Part shown: one piece after another, positions 56,154-64,000 of the stretch
How positions within the stretch are numbered: the stretch's first letter is position 1
Layout: each line of letters begins with the position of its first letter
Origin: Paramacrobiotus metropolitanus
Taxonomy: Eukaryota > Tardigrada > Eutardigrada > Parachela > Macrobiotidae
Assembly (NCBI RefSeq): GCF_019649055.1
Contig: NW_026570251.1
Coordinates: 124,001 to 188,000 of the forward strand
Reading direction: 5' to 3'
Length of the DNA stretch: 64,000 bases
Program-made: the position numbers and the translations under genes
The notes under the pieces: generated by a model
Database searches by the model: none
The model's input: only the letters and a program-made list of their open reading frames with translations
What the model was told of the DNA's origin: nothing

Positions 56154-58037
56154 TTACAATAGCATGACAGTGGCTCTCTGCTTCTTCTCACCCTCCGAAG
56201 TTTGCCCGGTCGATGAAGACGTCTCGCTCAATTCTGTCATACAGAGTCCTACAGTGTCTGTACAAGAGGCCAGAGCGTACTGACAGATTCTATATAGCTT
56301 CCGAATATCCAAACAGTCAAGAGTGTCCAAAGTCCAGTTCCACTGCGCATACTGCGCAGTTGGTCGCGGATCAAAACTCTGATTTACTTTCAGAATCTAC
56401 AACGACCGCTATCACTGCAACTAGAAGGAATATGCGCGAAGAAACCGTACGTTATCTCAATGATCTGAGCGCAGCCCCGCACGAACGTTGACCGGGCCTG
56501 CAACTTCATCCAATGCGCTATGCGCTCCACATCTAACCGATCCCGGCTAAAACAGTATCCCTCAAACAGATCCCAAACCTGTACCGCATCGAGGGTGCCT
56601 AGATGGAAGACCACAAGCGGAATGCGGAAGTGCACGGTGTAGAGGGCAGACGAAAAAGATAGTGAGGAATTGGTCCAAATAATGCGATCACACCACACCG
56701 CATGGCTGGAGTACGTTGCGGCCAAATCACTAAAATACCTCGACAGTGCCCATTGATCCGACCGAACACTCTCTCGATAGATAGTAATATCGCGGTGAGA
56801 CAGAATAACGCGCTCAATGCGGACGTGAGAGGCGCGCACAACCAGACCCATACAATCCAGCGCTGCACTGGCCATCGTGACACCATCAAACGGTGGGTAG
56901 TGCAAACTATCGTCGATGCACTCGACGGTATCGCGCAAACCGTTGCCGGTGTGATATACCTAAAGATGCAAGCATATGCGCCGTAATTGGTATTCCGTAC
57001 AGCATTCTTCAGCGGTTTCTTCGTCGCCATCTGTGCACCGATATCGCGAGTGAGTTCCCGCGAGGTCAGAATCTCCTCCCACAGTGGGCAGATCCGGCGG
57101 CAGCGCAGCCGGTCAATGGTATCCAGCGAGTGAAGAATCTCCTTTACAAGGTGTCGTGGCAGCATCAGCTTGGCTGCGTTACTGCTGACTTCGTCTTGCG
57201 CTTGTCTTCGTTTCCATTGTGATCTTTCTTAAGACACAATTGAAGAAATTCAGGTCGATTGGAAACAAAATCGAGCGGGAGCGGTCTATCATCGTATTGC
57301 ATGAAATAACTGACCGTCTGCGTATTACAGAACACGATGCGATTGCATACCATCACCGGAAGTTTCATTCCTGGCTCCAACTGTGCCAAACAGGCTTCTG
57401 GTGCACTACACAACCACCGCGCGAAGTAACCAGGCTCAAGTTTTCTTTGGTCCAGTTCCTTTCTGGAAAGCGGCAAGCGTATCTGTTCCATTTTTGTTGT
57501 AATTATTTTTATTCTCTTTATATTCTGTACGAGTGAAACTGGCTTGCGCTAATAAAAAAAATCTGTTCCATTGGCCAGTGGAACGCTTACCGCACTCGCG
57601 AACTGCTTCCATGGAAGCAGTTCGTGAGCGCGGTACACGTTTAGCGTCACTTCGACCAAAGCGTAATCAAACAGATTTCTAAATCTCCCCAAGAGGAATT
57701 TACCGGGATACCATTTCCAGGGATGGCTGGGCTGAACACGAAGCAGCACCTCCCCATCCACGTGTTCGGCACCAGCAGGCGCATTGGGCAACTTGTCGCT
57801 CAGCTCCTTGAAAGTGTATCGGTGAAAATCTGTTGCACTTTTGCAGTGGAAAACTGCCCCGAAAAGTATGGGCACCGCCGGACAGGCGAAATCTATGATC
57901 AGACGCTCCACACCGCATTCCGCACTTTCTAGGTCGATGACATTGCCGTGCTGTAGCTGCCCATCAATTTCCACGTCCACGGAATTCCATGTATGCACAT
58001 ATTGCATACTGTTTTCTGGTAAAACGTACAAATACAT
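56154..58037 (-). pseudogene. Family copy 2: Tudor/Agenet-like region plus F-box, two frameshifts
   Basis: The N-terminal exon 58037-57591 (NSVDVEIDGQLQHG, WKWYPGKFLL) may splice to 57482 across a 108-bp intron (GTAAGC to GAACAG), giving the family reading IRLPLSRKEL. The frame then breaks near 57,190, before the F-box (LPRHLVKEILHSL, RCRRICPLWEEIL), and again near 56,945 after ITPAT. The C-terminal part (VFHLGTLDAVQVWDLF) and the last exon 56378-56154 (FDPRPTAQY, then WNWTLDTLDCLDI) are open. So the order equals copy 3 but two indels disrupt it. Either a young pseudogene or assembly errors. Confidence 0.65.
57590..57633. repeat. 44-bp imperfect palindrome at an exon end
   Basis: Twenty-two-base arms centred on CCATGG (57611/57612) pair with two mismatches. 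The left arm supplies the GTAAGC donor of the short intron of copy 2. Confidence 0.85.
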
Positions 58038-58456
58038 GTTCTTGTATTCCAGTAAAAATTTCGAAATGCTTCAAACTCAAAATATAAGATCATGCACTGC
58101 AGTATACCAAGAAGCCAAGCTCACGGCGTTCATCGGTTGTTTTCTGTTATGAACCTAAGATGTTCCCTTCTTTCAACTGGCGTTGAAGTTGTAGGCATTT
58201 TCTCACAGTGCGTTCTCCTGGCAATGGCTTGCTTATCGTTTCCGCTAATCGTCAGATGGCCTCTCTGTTAAGAGGTTCGCTTTATTGATAGGAATCTGGT
58301 GAAAGCGGTTGGGTTGTAGCATCATATAAAAGAAAATTAAGTATCCACTGCAAGCATAGGTTCATATCGTGTACTTCATGATACAGTAAATAAATCGGAT
58401 AGCAACACCCGCTAACAGGAAATATCAAAATCTCAAATTCGAAATTAGGATTTTGA
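58038..58456. other. Spacer upstream of family copy 2
   Basis: Promoter region of copy 2 on the minus strand and left flank of the next MITE. No gene seen. Confidence 0.5.
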
Positions 58457-58823
58457 TGTTTCCTTCGGTCAACTCGCCATTTCGAATGAAACACGTTGCA
58501 CGTTCTGGATTAACTTGAACCTGCCGCGTGTTATACTGGGCATGGCCATTATAACTTTTAATTTGTAACATTCACACCTATCGTCAGATTGGCGTACCGT
58601 TAATTCCATTTGGTTGTCCTAATTAACAGCTCCACTGGCTTCAAAGTTAACTTGTCAACCGACCCATCTTTTCTTTACAGTACGCCAAAGCTAACGATAT
58701 GTGTAAATTAAAAAAATGTATAATGGCAAATTGGCAATGGCCAGTATAACACGCGGCAAGTTCAAGTTAATCTCGAACGTGCAACGTGTTTTATTCGAAA
58801 TGGCGAGTTGACCGAAGGACACA
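58457..58823. mobile_element. MITE, about 367 bp, about 95-bp inverted repeats
   Basis: Left arm about 58457-58560 (CCTTCGGTCAACTCGCCATT, then ACACGTTGCACGTTC) is repeated in reverse at about 58,727-58,823 with few mismatches. No coding content. Confidence 0.8.
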
Positions 58824-59039
58824 TTATTCATTAACTTTGGACTAAATTATTTAGAACGAACGTCAGCTGGCTTTCCACATAAATGCTCCCAGAGGACGCG
58901 TGCAGGAGTTATATTTGTACTATATATAGTACATGATACAACCGGGAAAGTTTCACTCAAGGCCGGAAAGTCGAACTAACAGTTCTCAAATCGCTCCGCG
59001 TGATTTTAATTTTTAAAGATCACGAAACCTGTAAAAAGG

Positions 59040-60895
59040 ATGTGTTTGTATGAAAAAGAATTACGATGTGTGTGCACATGGAATTCCGTGGACGTGGAGG
59101 TGGATGGTCAGCTGCAACACGGACACGTCATCGGGTTAGAAAATGTCAAAGGAACCGTGCCGCAGTTGATCGTGGATTATGGTTGTCCCGAGCAACGCGC
59201 AGTGCCTGTAACATATGGGAGAATTTTCCATTGCGCAGGAATTCAGGGCATTGGACAAAGATCGGTTGATTTCCTTTTCAAACAGCAGGGCGACACTTGT
59301 CCCGAAATGTCTGCGAGAGCGAATCGAATTGACGTAGAGGTGTTGTTTCGCACTGCTCCCATTCATCCTCGGAAATGGTACCCAGCAAAACTGCTTATGT
59401 CCGGATTCCTTTATCTGCGAGACTTTGCTTTGGTTGAAGTGAAGCTTGCTGGTAACCGTTATCGCGAACTGCTGCACTTGTCGCAAGTGCGCTACCCGTC
59501 ATCGGAAGAGGAAATGCAGCGCCGAATACTTGCGCCGGGGATGTTTGTCATCCGCTCCAAATGTTTCAGCGAAGGATACTGGATACCATTAGATCCAGCG
59601 GTGGCAGTACAGTTTATTCGGGATACTGATCATGATCACATTTCCCCGGTTTTGCACTGTGGCTGCAAAATTCACACGTTTTTGCCGACACATGCTCATG
59701 AGCTCAAAACCATTCCAGTGGAAAACCTTGAAGTAGCTTTCGAGAAGTATCGCGTGCTCACAGCTTTCGAGAAGTACTGCGTACTCAAAGGCGATACTGC
59801 ATTAACGAGAAACGGAATTAAGGATGAAATGGAATCAGCCAGCGCCGACAACCCGGCTCTAAAATTTCTGCCACCGGAACTTTTGCAGGAAATCTTCCAT
59901 TCGATGGACACCATCGATCGGCTGCGCTGTGGACGCACCTGCCAACTGTGGGACACTATTTTGAATTTACCGGAACTCTGCCGCGATCTGCGCGTAAGGC
60001 TGAGTGAAAGCAGAAACACTATCCCGACTAGAATCGAAGAATCGAATTATGGCGCATATGCTTGTATCTTCAAGCACATTACACCAGCCACGCGTACCAT
60101 CGCCATAAGAGGCACCGCCGTCATTGTGGCAGATAATATCCGCTTTGAAGAGGAAACTAACGCGGGCCAAGCCCTTGGATACATTGGCCGGGTCGTAAAA
60201 GCCATGGGCACCCGGCTTGACCGCTTGGTTCTGAGACAACGCAATATAAGTGTTCGACTAGAGGTCGCCCACGTTACCTTCCAGGGCTTACGTATTCCTC
60301 GCGGGACTCTACAGGGCAACTTTGACCATCTGTCAGCAACTTATTCTTCCATGGCATCCTGGTGTGAGTGGATAATCTGGACGAACTGTACCCTAAACCT
60401 AAACTGCCCAGCGCAGTGCGTGATTCGTTGCCATATTCCGCGTGCAGTCTTCCATCTGCGCAGCATTAACACAGAGCACGTTTGGGATATATTCGAGCAG
60501 AATTTGGTCGATGCGTCCCCGGTGGATATGGAACGTGTCAGCAAGTGGGCGGCGGATCAGATTACGAAAAAATCCCCCGTGGGCTGTCATCGAATTATAA
60601 AGGTGATACTGTGATTATGTATTAGCATAATCAGCGATTATGAATAAGAGCTTACATGCTACAAGAGCATCTTTTATATATACTGATGGCGTACCAGACC
60701 GGCGATCCACGGCTTTCTTCGCATTATTCCCAGTGGAATTGGACGTTACACAATCTGGATAGTTTAGATATTTGGAAAGTGAATAAAATTTGTTTCTCTG
60801 CGTTGTCCAGTTGTGTGACAGAGGCAAACGATGCGTTATCGGCAGACAGCAGAAACTGTGAGCCTCTTCGAAAGATGATGAAAACCGCACAGTAG
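59040..60895 (+). CDS. Family copy 3: intact Tudor/Agenet-like plus F-box protein
   Basis: Exon 1 59040-60602 and exon 2 60698-60895 give about 586 residues. Residues 1-165 are the N-terminal family region (NSVDVEVDGQLQHG, VTYGRIFHC, RKWYPAKLL, RELLHLSQVR). A linker (about 166-280) contains a 27-bp in-frame repeat (AFEKYRVLT / AFEKYCVLK at 59,739-59,792). The F-box starts at about 280 (LPPELLQEIFHSM, RCGRTCQLWDTIL). A C-terminal region of strand/helix pairs follows (FKHITPATRTIAI, VFHLRSINTEHVWDIF), and a last exon with WNWTLHNLDSLDI. This is the only copy with all parts in open frames, so it serves as the family reference. Likely an SCF substrate receptor with a chromatin- or peptide-reading N-terminus (inference). 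Confidence 0.7.
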
Positions 60896-62915
60896 ATTTT
60901 GTAGTGAGACAGAACCGTTGTCATTGTGCTCAGCAGATAAAATTAATTCGAGCGGCCAAATAGCAACAGAATGAGCATACTTGTTAAGGGAATAGATCGT
61001 ATTGAATTCGTGTAAGTGGATGGCAGATTTAATTTTTCTATTGCCCAAAACACGTTATTGCAATGTTGCATAACATTTTATAGCAAAATGCTATGCACAC
61101 GTTTCCTTCCACTATTAACCCGGCTATCTTTCTGCGGCCTGCCTGTGACAAACGTGCATCTTACTGCAGCCCACAGTTTTAAGTTAGCTTTGTTTTAACA
61201 TTTTCCAGTTAATGTTTATGAAACAAAACGAGGCGATGCCGCGTAGCGCGCACAGCACCGGACTCCGGCGCTGACGCCGAGCTCCTTTCTTGGGTGGAGC
61301 GTTGTCGCAGGGGGGTAATGTCGGCGGGCTTGCCGGCTCGGCCGTACTAACAGCTCCCTCGAGATCGGTTGCGGTCACCTTACCCGATTCCGTTGTGGCA
61401 CTGTCAAAAATAGAATCATCAAATTAATGCACAGGGAATACAGATACATATAACTGCAAGAATTTGTTTAAAATTGTTTACACATTTTTCTCGATGGGTC
61501 TGTCGAGGTTGATAAATTTTCAACATTTGTTAACGATTACAAAAAATTTTATGCGAGCCGAATGTTTAGTGCATATAAAGCACTGCCAGTAGGCAGCAAA
61601 TACGAAACAGCATATACAAGCCCGGTCAGATATAAGAGCAGAAGTGTTTAAGTGGAAAAAAATGCATACATTGTTGTACTAAGTATACTAAATATAAACA
61701 CAACATTACAGCTGCGTAGTTGCACGCTGCACGTTAGCATAACGTCCGAGTCCATTAAGCGTGGCCATTGCACTACGATAACTCCACATTGCGTGACGAT
61801 GCCCATGGTCGACAAGATTTGCAAGTTGGAGTGCAACTTCTAGCAGTTACTCCTGCATAGGCTTGATACAGAAAAATCTGCGACATGAATTATTGTACAC
61901 CGGAAAACATGATGAATAAGGCTCATAATATAATGATAAGCATATGTACTGGTACTGGTTCGATTCAGGGTTTTTGGAAACCGGTGTTCGATAACTTTCG
62001 ACACATACTGTTGCGCATTATCTTCCGATTATCGCAAATTTCTGAATTTTGTTGGTTTTGATATGGCAAACCCAGAATATCGGTAGATTACCACCCACTT
62101 AAACTGATGTGTTGGTGTTTTTATTTCAGCTAATAATGCCGTTAAATGTTAACCAAGAACTGTTCACTACACATTCCCCTATTCTATCGCTATCGTTGAC
62201 TGTCTACGGACTTGCGAACTCCCAGAGCTTTCATAATAAAGGTACTTTGGAAGACTGGTAGTAGTCGATACTATTCCCATTCATAATAACTATAACAGTT
62301 GTCACGATTGTTAAATTAATGTAGTGTATGACTGTACGTACCCGTACAGTGACGTTTAATACAGAGTCTACTCTACACACTACAGAGAAATTCAAGAAAT
62401 TAATGGGATAAGGGGCTGTGCTAATGTGCCGTAGCAACGGTGTTGTTGTTGCCCTGCTTAATGTTTAGTTTGTCTAGTTGGCTCAGCAGCGAGCAGGTCG
62501 CATTAATAAAGATTACACCGCCGTTACATATACCTACGACCGTGAACACCGTTCAACAAAGACGAAAAGAAAAACCGTATGCACTGCAAAAGAGGGAAAT
62601 ATGCCATATATTAGTTCAAAGCCTGTCATCGCGTACCAGTTATCGCTTATCGGAAATTTAGAACAAGTGTACGAAAATAGATAAGACCGAGTCACTCTGT
62701 AGTGTATGCTTATTTATCTTATTTATAACCCTGATTATTTATTGCCCACCTCGCAATTATTTATCTGGCGGATTTTGCTATTTCAGGACCATAATCTGTA
62801 ATACTTTACAGTTTACAGATACAAGAGCAATTTTACGCTGTAGCTTCTGATGGAGAAAACCACTTCGATTTTAAATAGTTCTGCTTTGTGAAATATCCAA
62901 CGAACGCGACAGAAG
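60896..62915. other. Spacer
   Basis: No secure gene. A minus-strand frame at 61,378-61,184 is Pro/Ala-rich with a possible donor upstream, but unassigned. Confidence 0.45.
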
Positions 62916-63502
62916 ATGCACCTATACGAAGGTGCCGATCGCCTTGTGTACGAACTGAATGCCGTTGACATGGAAGTGAACGGAATGCTCCAGAACGGCC
63001 ATGTTATCGACTTGGAGGAAATCGAGGGGAATCCTCCGCGTCTGATCGTCGATTTTGGATGCCCAACGCATACAGCGGTCTCGGTAGAATACGGAAAGCT
63101 TTTCCAGTGCTCCCCTAGACCAACCGACGAGCTACCGAGAGAGCGGCGAGATAATAATCCGTCAGAGTCAAGCCGCTGGAACGTTCAGGCGCTTCTACGC
63201 GCCAGTCCCGATCAGCCGTGGAAATGGTACCCCGCCCACGTTCTCCTGGCCCGCTTGAAGGTCTGGAGATGTACGCCCTGGTCGAGGTTATGTTGGACGG
63301 GTATGTCGTTCGCGAGCTGCTTCCACACGTTCAGATTCGAAAACCGCCATCCATGGAGGATTTGCGGAGCCGAACGCTCCAGGTGGGTCACTTTTTCATC
63401 ACGCTTAACCGTGTGGGTGACCGGTACTTGACGACAAAGGTTACGGATCTGTTGGTTTCTATTAGTCGCAAAACAGCAAAACAGATACGTTACGGAAATT
63501 AA
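62916..63502 (+). pseudogene. Family copy 4: Tudor/Agenet-like region only, one frameshift
   Basis: The first frame (NAVDMEVNGMLQNGHVIDLE, VEYGKLFQC, PWKWYPAHVLL) is family-like until about 63,250. The rest (ALVEVMLDGYVVRELLPHVQ, then GHFFITLNRVGDRYLTT) is in another frame to 63502. One indel near 63,250. Its tail (RYLTT) resembles copy 1 and there is no F-box. Confidence 0.65.
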
Positions 63503-64000
63503 ATTCTGGCTTAGTTTAGGAACGGGTTGTCGTTCTGTGCATCAGCTTTGTGTCCAGTGCATTTTTAAACTTATAAGAGCTACAATTCTCACAACCAAAC
63601 AAGAACAGTGGATTTCCTTTTCTCTTCTTTCGTTGTTCGACTAACGCTAAACGCGAATGCGGATAAGTCTTGTGTGCAAAAGAAATGGCTTACTAGGCAA
63701 GGCAGACATCCACCATCAGGTTTTAAATTATGGGATTGCTGCTCTTAGTACTTCGCAGCGAGCCTCTAGTTTCCTCCTCATACATTACGGGAAATCTTGT
63801 TTCCACCCGCACGAGATAGTTTGCCAATACATCACTTCTTAACGAGAGTAACATGCCTAATTCATTCATCTGTGTTTCATCCGTAGCGCTGAAAAACATC
63901 GTCTACAGAGTACATGGGCTACTTATACTTTGTTCTGGCTATGGTTAGCTACAGCAGCAGCAGTTAAATTCCTTCTGAAAGTCTTTATCAAATCTCCACA
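63503..64000. other. Right-edge spacer
   Basis: No recognised gene within the remaining 0.5 kb; an F-box part of copy 4, if present, would have to lie beyond the window. Confidence 0.4.

Noticed and set aside
61940-61970. GGTTCGATTC as a tRNA B-box
   Set aside because: No A-box or cloverleaf could be drawn upstream.
1-64000. CRISPR arrays or bacterial operons
   Set aside because: No regularly spaced repeats with unique spacers; introns and animal gene families show a eukaryotic genome. The only regular array (45628-45791) has no spacers.

Overview
The window looks like nuclear DNA of an invertebrate animal. Genes are split by GT..AG introns, spacers are AT-rich and full of small fold-back elements, and the recognisable host genes are animal types: two rhodopsin-like receptors, a BTB-BACK-kelch gene, a SNAP-25-type SNARE exon, a TENT4/Trf4-type poly(A) polymerase, a short H2A variant and a local F-box family. 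A tardigrade would fit my memory of expanded BTB-kelch, peptide-receptor and F-box families, but nothing here proves it.

Layout. 1-1.56 kb (minus): 5' part of a tyrosine-recombinase (DIRS-like) retroelement. 2.6-7.0 kb (minus): five-exon receptor gene whose exons join in phase. 9.0-13.2 kb (minus): kelch gene, followed at 14.7-15.1 and 15.7-16.6 kb by truncated copies of kelch and receptor 3' ends. 18.3-22.6 kb (plus): two-exon von Willebrand A-domain gene. 23.0-31.8 kb: an endogenous Polinton/adintovirus-like element. 32.5-42.1 kb: inverted-repeat elements, the H2A variant, a papain-like gene and a SNAP-25 exon. 42.1-46.6 kb (minus): TENT4-like gene with a MITE inserted in an exon. 47.4-49.1 kb (minus): intact three-exon receptor gene. 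50.9-63.5 kb: four copies of a gene family that joins a Tudor/Agenet-like N-terminal region to an F-box region.

The most interesting part is the virus-like element. From left to right it has an intronless BIR-BIR-RING IAP gene (minus), a possible PC4-like gene, a clear TATA-binding-protein homologue, a packaging ATPase, a small hydrophobic-tailed protein, a VHYVP-repeat protein, an rve integrase, a penton, a pVI-like protein, a double-jelly-roll capsid protein and an adenain-type protease. No DNA polymerase B was seen. The left-hand genes have TATA boxes at the expected spacing, so the element may have carried its own transcription-initiation factors. The left-hand regulatory genes, the small hydrophobic-tailed gene and the protease are open. 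The ATPase, VHYVP protein, integrase, penton, pVI-like and capsid genes all carry frameshifts, so this copy is either decaying or contains assembly indels. A one-base T-run shift in the host kelch exon shows that homopolymer errors are possible.
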